This document shows, piece after piece, positions 26,190 through 35,168 of a DNA stretch of 64,000 nt (position 1 is the first letter of the stretch; the number at the start of each line of letters is the position of its first letter). The notes beneath the pieces are model-generated. The model had not been told where the DNA came from and searched no databases. It saw only the letters and a program-made list of their open reading frames with translations. Both the position numbers and the translations under genes were made by a program. This DNA comes from an uncultured delta proteobacterium (GTDB taxonomy: Bacteria; Desulfobacterota; Desulfobulbia; Desulfobulbales; Desulfocapsaceae), in contig CAIQWD010000018.1 of assembly GCA_903875445.1 (NCBI GenBank), positions 1 through 64,000 of the forward strand. The letters run 5' to 3'.

Positions 26190-27410
26190 TTATGAAGAAG
26201 CTGGTATCGTCCGGCGGAAGAATAAAGCTGATATTAAAAGGATAGCTGCAATGATCGCGAAGGCCAGGCGAAAATCCTGACCGTTTGACAGACCTATCAA
26301 AAGGCCGGTGAGAATCGGGCCAGTGGCATGGCCGACATCATAGAGGGTGCCGAATACCCCCATCGCCAAGCCGATATTGTCCTCCCTGCAAAAGTCGGCT
26401 ACCATGGCCGCCGACGATGAGGTGACGATCGCCTCGCCAAGACCGAAAACCGTGGAAAGGAGCAGAAGAATTGTGTAGCTCTGCACCCAGGGAACGATGG
26501 CAAATGGCAGGGCGCAGACAAACATGCCCAAGAACAACAAAGGCCTGCGACCGTGTTTGTCGGAGATTTTGCCCATCAGCGGTTTGGCGACAATGGTCGA
26601 AAAGATCTGCATCCCCCAGATGAGCCCAGCCTGAAACTCCGAATAGCCGAGAACCATAACGATATAGATGGGCATAAAGGCCTCAAGGGCACCGACGGCG
26701 AGATTCTCCACTCCCTCCATATTGCTTGTCACCACGATTCTCCGATCTGTGAGAATGTTTTTCAGGCTATGGCAAAAATGGCTGAGCACTGCCGAAACCG
26801 TCGATTTGCCTGTGCCGTCACCTGGTTTTCCGGCCATCCCTCTGCTGGCCCAGATACCTGCCACGAGGGCGGCCATGCCGAGAGCCGCCACCACGCCATA
26901 GATGATGTGGAAGTGCAGCAGTTGCTGCCCGCCACCACTTGACAGGCGACCGAGGAGGAAACCGCCCAGGGGTGCGCCGATGAGGTTGCCGATGATGGTA
27001 ATCGACGAGAAGAGAGAAAGCATTTGGGCCCGCTTGCCATCGGCGATATCGACCACCACCGCCATGATTACCGGCCCGTAAATGGCCGTCGCGAAGCCGT
27101 GGAGAAATCTGACCACCAAGAGGGTGTTATACGAATCGACCAGCAGGTAACTAAATGGAATGACGGCAAAAAATATCAGCCCGATCAGCATGGTCCGCCG
27201 CCTACCGATGATATCGGAGATAACACCGGCAGGCATCTTGAAAAAAACTCCGGTTATAGTCGAAATGGCCACGGCAAAGCCGATAGCCTCGGGCCCTACG
27301 CCGAAAGAAGCGGCAAACAGGGCGAGCACCGGAGTCCTTGCCAGGGCATAGGAGGCTTTGGCGAGAAAACCGGAAAGGCAGAGGCCATAAAAGTTGGTGC
27401 GTGGTTCCAT
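26190..27410 (-). CDS. MFS transporter in the chromate operon
   Basis: This 406-residue protein has the 12-segment layout of major facilitator transporters. The MFS motif between segments 2 and 3 is visible (GVISDIIGRRRTM), and the equivalent in the second half is KISDKHGRRPLL. It lies between chrB and chrA in a tight operon. ChrB-MFS-ChrA orders occur in other chromate clusters; the substrate of the MFS member is not known. It has no attached domain. Confidence 0.92.
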   Translation of the reverse strand: MEPRTNFYGLCLSGFLAKASYALARTPVLALFAASFGVGPEAIGFAVAISTITGVFFKMPAGVISDIIGRRRTMLIGLIFFAVIPFSYLLVDSYNTLLVVRFLHGFATAIYGPVIMAVVVDIADGKRAQMLSLFSSITIIGNLIGAPLGGFLLGRLSSGGGQQLLHFHIIYGVVAALGMAALVAGIWASRGMAGKPGDGTGKSTVSAVLSHFCHSLKNILTDRRIVVTSNMEGVENLAVGALEAFMPIYIVMVLGYSEFQAGLIWGMQIFSTIVAKPLMGKISDKHGRRPLLFLGMFVCALPFAIVPWVQSYTILLLLSTVFGLGEAIVTSSSAAMVADFCREDNIGLAMGVFGTLYDVGHATGPILTGLLIGLSNGQDFRLAFAIIAAILLISALFFRRTIPASS

Positions 27411-27422
27411 TATCTGGCTCCG

Positions 27423-28445
27423 CTATTTCGATCCGAAATATTTGATTGCTGTTAACGAAAGAAACAGTGCTTCAAAGACAGCCACGCCCTCTTCCAGGAT
27501 CTGGCTGTCAGACAATGCTTTGTTGCGGATTCCTTTCAATATCATTTCTACTCCACGGGTCTCGGGTGACACAAATTTCTCGTCTTTTATGTCGATATCG
27601 TGGACTATTGCGGCAAGGGCGTCGAGCCCCTTTGCGGTTAGGCCAAAACTTTTTTGCAGTACTTCGAAGGTGCATAGATCCTCGATGTGGGTGAAATCGC
27701 CATTGCGAACGTCAAAAGAAACTTCGTTCTCTCTTTTTTGAGTTTTCAATTCCGCCTCTTCCCGGAAGGCAAAGGTCGCCAGCGGATCGATGAAGCGTCG
27801 GATGAGCCAGGCGCAAGCCATTCTGTCGACAAAGGGCCGCTTGCGGGTGATCCATTGCATGTTCGAAAAATCTTCAATTCTTTTGCCATTGGACAATTCA
27901 TTACCGGCAAATCTCCTCATACCTTTTTCGAGAGCAGTGAGAGCTTCCAATTGGTCTTTCAGCGTCTGGAGCCGAGCCGTCAGGTTCAGGCCCGATTCCG
28001 ATTGAAAGAAATCGCGATGCAGCACAGTATGGAAATCGGCCTGTATCTTTTCAAACTGTCTGAACAGGGAGGTGGTCTTTTTGTCCTTGCCGCCTTTGCG
28101 CAGGTTGTTGATCCGGCCGGATAGTTCATCTATCTTCTTGTCGACTTCCTGGTACTGCAGGTGCCGCTGTTCATTGAAAAAAGATATAATCTCCTGCCGT
28201 TGCAGCGGCTCAATGGTCTCCGTGGTGACGAGAAGCCCTTCTCCTTTGAGGCCGGGGAGTTCGGCGAGCATCCATTGCAGTGCCTCATGGTTGTCCTCCC
28301 GGTAAGGTAGGATGTAGACCCCGCCCTTGAGCTGAACGGCACCGGTTTTCTGCAGTTTGCGCCAAATTTTCACTCTGTTTTTTACCGGAGTGGCCGGGAT
28401 GGAATAAAAAAATAGGAGCCATTTTAAGGTTTGAACATTTTCCAT
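27423..28445 (-). CDS. chrB: Chromate resistance protein ChrB
   Basis: This 340-residue protein matches ChrB. The N-terminal part (LLFFYSIPATPVKNRVKIWRKL, then GAVQLKGGVYILPY) has the ChrB N-terminal domain, related to PaaX-type transcription factors. The C-terminal half has the ChrB catalytic-like domain (WITRKRPFVDRMACAWLIRRFIDP, then FDVRNGDFTHIEDLCTFEVL and LAAIVHDIDIKD). ChrB is reported as a chromate-responsive regulator. A coiled coil links the domains. It is the first gene of the operon and lies next to a palindrome in the promoter region, consistent with autoregulation. Confidence 0.95.
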   Translation of the reverse strand: MENVQTLKWLLFFYSIPATPVKNRVKIWRKLQKTGAVQLKGGVYILPYREDNHEALQWMLAELPGLKGEGLLVTTETIEPLQRQEIISFFNEQRHLQYQEVDKKIDELSGRINNLRKGGKDKKTTSLFRQFEKIQADFHTVLHRDFFQSESGLNLTARLQTLKDQLEALTALEKGMRRFAGNELSNGKRIEDFSNMQWITRKRPFVDRMACAWLIRRFIDPLATFAFREEAELKTQKRENEVSFDVRNGDFTHIEDLCTFEVLQKSFGLTAKGLDALAAIVHDIDIKDEKFVSPETRGVEMILKGIRNKALSDSQILEEGVAVFEALFLSLTAIKYFGSK

Positions 28446-28483
28446 GGTGGGTTGTCCTGTTCTATGATAGGAGGTGGCATTTG

Positions 28484-28532
28484 AGTATCACATGTTACAA
28501 TAATTGGTAACAATAGTTCTATAAATTGTCAA
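28484..28532 (-). promoter_or_regulatory. chr operon promoter with palindromic operator
   Basis: On the minus strand a TTGTTA-N18-GATACT pair (28513-28484), with an extended TG, and an alternative TTGACA-N17-TACCAA pair (28532-28504) precede chrB. A perfect inverted repeat TGTTAC-N8-GTAACA (28493-28512) lies across the same stretch and is a good operator candidate for ChrB. Confidence 0.5.
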
Positions 28533-28566
28533 GGATGTGTCCTGATAGCAAGATGCTTTTGCACTC

Positions 28567-28833
28567 TCACTTCTTGTTTGGTAAGGCGGGTGGTTGTTCT
28601 TCTATAGTGGGGGAGGTGGTATAGAATTTGGCTTCTTGGTCGGCAAGTTTGCCCTGCTTCAGCAGGAGGCGGAGCTGCTCGACGTTGACCGTTCGTGGTT
28701 TTCCCATGGATGCAGTGGCTGGGGATTCATGCCACACGCCTGCAAGTTCGCTGTAGCGTGCGAGGGAGAGGGTAAAAATAACCAGCAGCAGAGTGCCGAC
28801 TGCCAAGAGGTATGCCATTTCAATTTTTTTCAT
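28567..28833 (-). CDS. Small single-pass membrane protein
   Basis: This 88-residue protein begins MKKIEMAYLLAVGTLLL and has one hydrophobic segment (residues 7-25) followed by a periplasmic or cytoplasmic tail rich in Lys and Pro. Its ATG overlaps the end of the giant membrane protein gene by 14 bases, so the two are translationally coupled and it may be a subunit of the same complex. No family is recognised. Reading the frame upstream would extend it into the preceding gene, but no start signal is seen there. Confidence 0.65.
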   Translation of the reverse strand: MKKIEMAYLLAVGTLLLVIFTLSLARYSELAGVWHESPATASMGKPRTVNVEQLRLLLKQGKLADQEAKFYTTSPTIEEQPPALPNKK

Positions 28834-31800
28834 GACGGCACCTGTCACATTGCAGACAATCCAACTCGGAGCGGTTGCGCACTCCGAGATCGCACCTCTC
28901 GGGTCTCGTTTCCGGGAGGAAGCGGCGGAGCAGCCGCACACCGCCTAAAAGCGCCAGAAAGGCACCGGCCGGACAGAGATTTCGGCACCAGAAACGCCGG
29001 AAGAAAAAAGAGAGGAAGAGGACACAAAGGGCGAGGATAGTCATCGTCCGGTCACGGGCCGCACCAAAAATGGTGATGAGCGGATCGGCGTGCAGCACGG
29101 AAAAATCGCGGGTCAAGGCAAAGAGGAGGACGAAGAAAAAGAGCAGGACATACTTGGCGAAGCGGCCATAACGCCAGATTTGTTTCCGCGGGTCGGGGAG
29201 GAGTCGCCTTGGTCGGAGATCCCCGAAGAGTTCTTGCAAGGCGCCAAAGGGACAGAGGTAGCCGCAGTAGACATTGCCGAAAAGCACGGCCACTAAAGGG
29301 ATGATCCCCACGAGGAAAAAGCCGCTGTTGGTGATCTCCCAGGAAAAATTACCGGAGAGGAGCGCCAAGACCTGTTGGGAAGCATATTGAATATTGAGCT
29401 CTATACCGAAGAGGATGAGCGATACCGTCAGGAGAAGACGCCTCAGCCAAGCGCCCGGACGGTAGCGTGCGGCAAGAATCACCATCGTCCAAACCAGAAG
29501 GGCAGCAAATTGCCACGACGGCTCTGCCGAAGAGGAGGAATCGGTGTCGCCCCGAGCGGGCCGACCGAGTACGGCCTCGCCGAAGGTGCTTGCGGATCGG
29601 CTGAGGGTTTTTAGGATTGCAGCCGAGGACATTGTCGCCCCGGTCACCGCATCTATCCTCTGAAATGGCTTAGCCACGAACAGCTCCCTCTCTTTCAGGC
29701 TCTCCAGCCAGCCACGGAGAAATGCCAGATAAACCGGGGTTTCGTTGGACCTAAGGAGGCGAAAATTCTTCAGAATACCCTGGTCATCTATCCAGACGGC
29801 GAGAGGGATCTCTCCGCCGTAGCCCCTGATACCTCTTGCGAGGTTCGCCGAGGGAAAGATGTATCCGCCGGCGACCAAGTAATAGCTCAAGGTCGAACCT
29901 CCCGGAAGCGTCACCTTCTGTTCCTTACGTTCTAAGGTGCCGGCCATTTCCGCTGCTGCCGCCTGGAAGTCGGCCGCTTCATGGCCACTTTGTGAGGCCT
30001 CGAAGTCTTGGGAGACCAGCAGTGCAAATGCACCCACTGCAAACAACAGATAACCGAAGGGCCGCCGACTTCTGTCGAACCAGTTGTCGGTGACGGCGGA
30101 AACGGCATGCAGTCGGGCAATCCGGGACATAAGGTTGACGACAATAACGGCGGCGATCAAGATCACAAGCGACGCCTTTACCCCCAAAAGGGGCAAGAGC
30201 AAAAGACCGGTGGCCAGAGCCCCTGCTGCCCCTCCAAGATGATCGAGCAACTCCAAGCGTCCGGCTGCGGCCTCCACCCGGTAGCCGCCGGCATGCAAAC
30301 ACCCTGCCGCCAAGGGAAAGTACAAGCCGGAAACAACACCCACCGTGGTAAAGAACATGCCGAGAGCTAATCGGGAGGTCTCCATGGGCGAAAAGAAAAT
30401 CAAGGCGAAGAAAAAGATCGCCTCGAAAATGGTGAGCGTCAAGATAATCCGGGGAAGTGGCAAGAGCCTTCGCAGTAGCAGTCTTTCACACGAGAGTCCA
30501 CCAACCGCTGAGCCAAGCATGAATAAAGACGAGATCAACCCCATATCGAGAAAGAGGGAGCCAAAGCGAACCTGATAGCAGAACATCAGTACCACCGTCG
30601 CAGACATGCCGACCAGACCGGCCATAAAAAGCATGACTTGGATATCAAAGAGGTTCGGTATTCTCTCCGTCGCCGGTTGTTTCGATACAGTGTGCGGGGA
30701 GTTTCGCAGGTAAAAAACCCGCAACAAACCGTAGAGAAATATCCAGCCAAAGCAGATCCACATGCCATTTTCAACCAGGAATGCCGCCCCTTGGGCGACA
30801 GTGCCCAGCCCGGCACGGCGCAGGGTCAACAGCAGGTCAAAAAGGAGGGCCTTGGGGTGCTCGTCGGTATTTTCGAGAAGATTTCTCCCATATTTTACTT
30901 CGGCATTGCGGTATCTGCCCTTCTGAAAAGCGATCCGGTCCTGGGGAAAGGCGGCGAGCAAGCCCTCCTTAGGATAGAGTTCTGAGGAGCCGTCAACCGC
31001 TGCAAAACGACCGGCCAATTCCGTTGGCGACTCGCTGAGGACATCTTCCACCGAGGCAAACAAAAAACTCTCATCGCCAGGCTTCAACATCACATGGGGG
31101 AAAACCGTCGATAGGGTCGTGAGGGTCGAGGCACCAGCCAACACCCGTTCGTCACCGAGGAAATTGGCTGCACCGGATACCCTGATGGCACAGATCCCGC
31201 CGGGCGCGAGGACGTCTCGGACAAGGGAGAAGAAGGCCAGGGAAAAATAGCGGTTGAGGACGAGGGTGGTTGCCTCGGGGAGATTGACGAGCACCAGATC
31301 AAACTTTTTCCTCGTCTGCTGCAGGTAGGCCCGCACTTCCTGTTGCGGTGCATCGATATGGCCGAAGGCCTGGTAAACCCCGCTCGGTAACACTCCCAAC
31401 AGCTTCTGTGGAAACTCGGGATCGGGGTAAAGCCAAACCACCTCACGAATCTGCGGCAGCACCTTGAAACGATTGGCGATCGCCGGGCCGCCGGGGCCGA
31501 CGACGAGGACGTTTGTTGCTCGAGGGTTTTCGGCCATCGCCCAGGCAGAGACTGCCGAGGCATGCTCCTCCTCGGGCAGGGTCTCAATCACCCCGCCTTC
31601 AGTCATGACGATGAAATCGCCGGCACGTTCGCCGTACAGATATCTGGACTGGGCGGTGATGAAGCTGCCGCCATAGGTATCGACCGGGAGCAGCCGGCTC
31701 CACTGCGCCCGGGCCGCATGGCCGGCAGCAAGGCCTCCGATGTAGGTCACGGCGAGCGAGGCGGTCGCCGCACAGGCAGCAACAATGGCCCAGCGCAAGA

Positions 31801-32380
31801 GACTCATCCGCTCCGGGACAAGCAGGGCAACCAAAAGCACCAGGGCCGCATAGAGGAACACCTTTTCCCCCGGCATCCCCAGTGTAAGGAGCCCGGTAAC
31901 AAAAAGCCCGCCGACGAATCCGCCGGCGGTTTCAATGATATAGACTCGGGCAACGGGCAGGGCGAAGGCTTCCACCACCCAGGCGCAGGCCATGGAAAAG
32001 AGAAAGCCGCTGAGAAAACTGGTAGGGGCGTTGGCAAGGGCGGCAAAGGCCAGAAGAGACGGCAGAGGCACCAGGACAAAGGATTCCAGGCCGAGGAGCG
32101 ATCTGGCGCTGCCGATCAGCTGGTGCTGGACGAGATAGGCGGGGAGATAGAGCAGTGGCAGGAAAAGAAAACGGGGGAGCACCGCCGGATGTCTCAAGGC
32201 TAAAAACCTGCCGGCAACCGCACCGGCACCCACCCAGAGCAGCCATGACCCGAAGAAAGTCCCGACCGCGATTTCATTGCCTTCAAGGGAAGTGAGAAAA
32301 TCGCGAAACAGCAAGGTTTGCGAAACCAGAGCAAAGAATCCCAGGGTGGCAATGGGAACCTCTCTCGGCAGGCCTCTCAT
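28820..32380 (-). CDS. Spermidine-synthase-like/FMN-binding/NapH-like membrane fusion
   Basis: This 1186-residue protein joins modules usually found apart. Residues 1-220 are a hydrophobic block, then 285-410 is a spermidine-synthase-like Rossmann unit (VVGPGGPAIANRF near 292; FDLVLVNLP near 360 and APGGICAIR). The usual catalytic Asp position reads N, so aminopropyl transfer is doubtful. A second membrane block spans about 525-775. Residues 810-930 are an FMN-binding domain with the covalent-flavin motif DAVTGATMSS near 912. A NapH/NosR-like C-terminal membrane ferredoxin follows, with CGYLCPFG near 1038, CRNLCPAG near 1135 and a final CLQCDRC. It probably moves electrons across the membrane. 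It overlaps the upstream MEMO-AMMECR1 gene (ATGA) and the small gene downstream. Confidence 0.88.
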   Translation of the reverse strand: MRGLPREVPIATLGFFALVSQTLLFRDFLTSLEGNEIAVGTFFGSWLLWVGAGAVAGRFLALRHPAVLPRFLFLPLLYLPAYLVQHQLIGSARSLLGLESFVLVPLPSLLAFAALANAPTSFLSGFLFSMACAWVVEAFALPVARVYIIETAGGFVGGLFVTGLLTLGMPGEKVFLYAALVLLVALLVPERMSLLRWAIVAACAATASLAVTYIGGLAAGHAARAQWSRLLPVDTYGGSFITAQSRYLYGERAGDFIVMTEGGVIETLPEEEHASAVSAWAMAENPRATNVLVVGPGGPAIANRFKVLPQIREVVWLYPDPEFPQKLLGVLPSGVYQAFGHIDAPQQEVRAYLQQTRKKFDLVLVNLPEATTLVLNRYFSLAFFSLVRDVLAPGGICAIRVSGAANFLGDERVLAGASTLTTLSTVFPHVMLKPGDESFLFASVEDVLSESPTELAGRFAAVDGSSELYPKEGLLAAFPQDRIAFQKGRYRNAEVKYGRNLLENTDEHPKALLFDLLLTLRRAGLGTVAQGAAFLVENGMWICFGWIFLYGLLRVFYLRNSPHTVSKQPATERIPNLFDIQVMLFMAGLVGMSATVVLMFCYQVRFGSLFLDMGLISSLFMLGSAVGGLSCERLLLRRLLPLPRIILTLTIFEAIFFFALIFFSPMETSRLALGMFFTTVGVVSGLYFPLAAGCLHAGGYRVEAAAGRLELLDHLGGAAGALATGLLLLPLLGVKASLVILIAAVIVVNLMSRIARLHAVSAVTDNWFDRSRRPFGYLLFAVGAFALLVSQDFEASQSGHEAADFQAAAAEMAGTLERKEQKVTLPGGSTLSYYLVAGGYIFPSANLARGIRGYGGEIPLAVWIDDQGILKNFRLLRSNETPVYLAFLRGWLESLKERELFVAKPFQRIDAVTGATMSSAAILKTLSRSASTFGEAVLGRPARGDTDSSSSAEPSWQFAALLVWTMVILAARYRPGAWLRRLLLTVSLILFGIELNIQYASQQVLALLSGNFSWEITNSGFFLVGIIPLVAVLFGNVYCGYLCPFGALQELFGDLRPRRLLPDPRKQIWRYGRFAKYVLLFFFVLLFALTRDFSVLHADPLITIFGAARDRTMTILALCVLFLSFFFRRFWCRNLCPAGAFLALLGGVRLLRRFLPETRPERCDLGVRNRSELDCLQCDRCRHEKN

Positions 32381-33936
32381 ATCTCGCTTTCACCGAAGAC
32401 AATGGCCTGAAAGACGGTAAACGACGCCCCCTTCTGCCAGGCATCCGGTGGAAGACCGGCCTTCAGGGCGAGCTGGGAAAGCATTTCTTCGAGCCCCCAA
32501 CCCTGCTCCGGGGCGACCTGGGGCAGGAACACGGCGCTTCGCCCGTTTTTTTGCAGAACCACTCCGTCCCGGCCGATGACGATGTCGTGGTAGGAGGGGA
32601 CCGGCGTGGGCGGGGTGAGGGCGGAGATCTCGAAGGACAGTTCTTTGAAATCGTCCTTGTTCACCGGTGAAAATCGGTAATCGTTCACCGCCGCATCGAT
32701 GGCTCGGTGCATGACCGCCTCATACAGCGGTCGTACCGGGGTAATCTCGCCGATGCATCCCCGAAGATTTCCGTGCTCCTTCAGAGTAACAAAGGCACCC
32801 ATGATCTGCTGCATTCCGGGGGTGAGTTCGATGCCTAGTTGCGAAGGCGTCGGGGCTTTGCCCTTCTCCAGATAGCCTTGCAAAGTGCCTTTCGCCAGGG
32901 CCATGAGGCGGATTTTATCTTCCCCTGATAAGCCGGGGCTAACGGCAGTCTTTTTTTCTTTTGCAGCCACCTCCCAGTTGCCGGCAACGGCGGCGCTCAG
33001 GTAACTGACTGAATGGGAAAAATCTTGGGTCTTGGCAGCCGAGGTTTCATAGTGCAGCAGCTGGACTCTGCTTTTTGCCGGAAGCATGGCCAGCAGCACC
33101 TCGATTGCCGCCTGACCGCAGATAGTGGCACCGGTCCGCTCTACATAGGCGGAAAAACCCCGGAGATTTTTGTCCTCGATTAACTGGAAAGCACCCATAT
33201 CAAGTTTTTTCAAGTTTTCCTGGATATCCGCAGTAAAGGGAAGGTAGCCGAAACTGCTGCCGTAGTGGGTAAAGTCGCTTGATGCGACCACCAGAGTGTC
33301 AGGGGTGAGGTGGTGCCGCAGTATCTCGGCGATGGCCTCGACCGAGGCAATGTCAAGCCTGCCGAGGACGATGGGCACAAAGCGGAAATCCCCCAATCTT
33401 CGCTGCAGGGCCGGGAGGAGGACCTGGACGCTGTGTTCGTTTTCATTAGCCGTCGGGACGACATGGAAGTACGGCGATTGCAACAGTTCGCCGATGAGAT
33501 CGACATCCAGGGGCGTTTCACCGAGTGGTGTGGCGTAGTGGGTCGCATCCGGCAGACTCGCCGAATTCTCCATGAAGACATGGTGCGAAGGCCCGAGGAT
33601 GATGACCTTGCGGATTTTTGCCCCTTCAACCTGCTTGAGCCCGTAGGCGGCAGTCTGTCCCGACCACTGCAGTCCGGCGTGCGGCAGGATCAAGGCACAG
33701 ACCGGCGGAAGAAGCTCGTCGGGTACACGGCTCAGATATCCATCGATTTCCGCCGATAACTTGGCTGGGTCGGCGTCATACCAGGTGCCGGCAAAGGGTG
33801 AGGGAAAGACCCTTTTTTCTGTATCCCCGCCTGGCTTGGAAGCTTCAGGTTCACTGGGACCGGCTGCTAAAAAGGCCGGCAGGATAAGCCCCAAACTGCT
33901 CACGAGAAAGAGAGTGACAACAAGACTTTTGTGCAT
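32377..33936 (-). CDS. Exported MEMO-AMMECR1 fusion (AmmeMemoRadiSam)
   Basis: This 519-residue protein fuses the two non-radical-SAM parts of the AmmeMemoRadiSam system. Residues 1-25 are a signal peptide (MHKSLVVTLFLVSSLGLILP). Residues 45-315 are the MEMO domain, with the histidine/aspartate metal-site motifs LILPHAGLQWSG, LGPSHH and SSDFTHYG. Residues 335-519 are an AMMECR1 domain with GNLRGCIGEI. MEMO proteins resemble LigB-type dioxygenases and bind metal. Export is unusual, because family members without a signal peptide are the norm. It lies directly upstream of the redox fusion and downstream of a Tat-signal protein, so the system probably works outside the cytoplasm. The target is unknown. 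Confidence 0.93.
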   Translation of the reverse strand: MHKSLVVTLFLVSSLGLILPAFLAAGPSEPEASKPGGDTEKRVFPSPFAGTWYDADPAKLSAEIDGYLSRVPDELLPPVCALILPHAGLQWSGQTAAYGLKQVEGAKIRKVIILGPSHHVFMENSASLPDATHYATPLGETPLDVDLIGELLQSPYFHVVPTANENEHSVQVLLPALQRRLGDFRFVPIVLGRLDIASVEAIAEILRHHLTPDTLVVASSDFTHYGSSFGYLPFTADIQENLKKLDMGAFQLIEDKNLRGFSAYVERTGATICGQAAIEVLLAMLPAKSRVQLLHYETSAAKTQDFSHSVSYLSAAVAGNWEVAAKEKKTAVSPGLSGEDKIRLMALAKGTLQGYLEKGKAPTPSQLGIELTPGMQQIMGAFVTLKEHGNLRGCIGEITPVRPLYEAVMHRAIDAAVNDYRFSPVNKDDFKELSFEISALTPPTPVPSYHDIVIGRDGVVLQKNGRSAVFLPQVAPEQGWGLEEMLSQLALKAGLPPDAWQKGASFTVFQAIVFGESEI

Positions 33937-34011
33937 CGTTATGCCCCCTGTCAGATGACTATTATTTGCAGAGCGGAAAATCAGTCAAAATCCCACGGTG
34001 TCTCAGGCCCT

Positions 34012-34200
34012 TCAGCCGGCCCATTTCCCCGGACGGCTGACACTTTCTTGATCCAATGGGCGAACAGGACCTGGGTAGTATCTCCCCCGCAAGGCCTGGA
34101 CAACCCGGGTATCTTCCGTTTGCCGAATCCACCGTGCCATCGGCACGGCTATGACCGCGCACAGTGCCGTTATTCTCAACAAGAAACCTCTGCGACTCAT
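34012..34200 (-). CDS. 62-residue Tat-signal protein
   Basis: This small frame begins MSRRGFLLRITALCAV, a twin-arginine-type signal (SRRGFLL) followed by a hydrophobic stretch and a basic, Pro-rich tail ending GKWAG. The ATG overlaps the stop codon of the radical SAM gene (TTATGA), so translation is coupled. Its length (62 residues) made it easy to miss. It may be a membrane-anchored or exported small partner of the MEMO-AMMECR1 protein. No family is recognised. Confidence 0.75.
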   Translation of the reverse strand: MSRRGFLLRITALCAVIAVPMARWIRQTEDTRVVQALRGRYYPGPVRPLDQESVSRPGKWAG

Positions 34201-35168
34201 AACCACACGCCGTATATCTGGCGATTGCATCGCGGGCACCTCCCGTTTTCGATAGTGTTTTTCAGGACTTCGAAGGCTCGACGCTCGATCAAGAGGTCGC
34301 CACATTCCGGACAGAAGGTGTTTTCCCCGTCGGGCACCAGGATGTTGCCGAGGTACACGTAATAGAGCCCCGCGCTCCTGGCGATTTCCCTGGCTCTGAT
34401 CAGCGCTGAAGCCGGAGTCGGGGGAAGATTCTTCATTTGGTAGTTGGGAAAAAAGCGCGAGAAATGCAGCGGTATCTCGCGGCCGAGGTTCTGGACAATC
34501 CACTGGCAGAGGGCACGAATTTCCCGGTCGCTGTCGTTTAAGGTAGGGATGAGGAGGTTGATCACCTCGATATGGACGCCGAGCGATCTGGTGGTAATCA
34601 GGCTGTCCAGCACCGGCTGCAGGGTAGCGCCGCAGATATCCTGATAAAATTTATCGGTAAGGGCCTTTAAATCGATGCGCACCGCATCTACCTTTCGGCA
34701 CAGTTCGGTCCATGGCTCGCGGTTGATGTAACCAGCGGTAACCAGCGCGTTTTTCAGGCCTGCTTCGCGCACACACAGGGAACTGTCGGCGGTATATTCG
34801 TAATAAACGACAGGGTCGGTATAGGTGTAGGATACCGAGCGGCAGCCATGCGCTGCTGCTAACTTTGGAATCTCCGCCGGAGAAAGAGGAGAGGCCGGAA
34901 CTTCCTCGGGGTTCTGTTGGGAAATCTCCCAGTTCTGGCAGTTCTTGCAATGCAGATTGCAGCCGACAGTGGCGAGCGAAAGGCTGGTTGTTCCGGGAAG
35001 AAAATGGAAAAACGGCTTTTTCTCGATCGGGTCCACATGCACTGTACAAGGATGTCCGTATGTTACCGCAACCAGTCGACCGTCGAGGTTCACCCGAATG
35101 CGGCATTCACCACTTTGGCCGGGTTCTATCATGCATCGTTTGGGACACAAGTCGCAGCGGATTATCAT
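34197..35168 (-). CDS. amrS: AmmeMemoRadiSam radical SAM enzyme
   Basis: This 323-residue protein is the radical SAM member of the AmmeMemoRadiSam system, related to pyruvate-formate-lyase-activase-type enzymes. The [4Fe-4S]/SAM motif is CNLHCKNC with Cys70, Cys74 and Cys77. N-terminal CDLCPKRC (residues 5-12) and a C-terminal zinc ribbon (CPECGD and CPRC) frame it. It has no signal peptide, so it is cytoplasmic. It overlaps the upstream protease gene by ATGA and the downstream Tat-signal gene by three bases. The family's substrate is not established. Confidence 0.95.
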   Translation of the reverse strand: MIIRCDLCPKRCMIEPGQSGECRIRVNLDGRLVAVTYGHPCTVHVDPIEKKPFFHFLPGTTSLSLATVGCNLHCKNCQNWEISQQNPEEVPASPLSPAEIPKLAAAHGCRSVSYTYTDPVVYYEYTADSSLCVREAGLKNALVTAGYINREPWTELCRKVDAVRIDLKALTDKFYQDICGATLQPVLDSLITTRSLGVHIEVINLLIPTLNDSDREIRALCQWIVQNLGREIPLHFSRFFPNYQMKNLPPTPASALIRAREIARSAGLYYVYLGNILVPDGENTFCPECGDLLIERRAFEVLKNTIENGRCPRCNRQIYGVWL

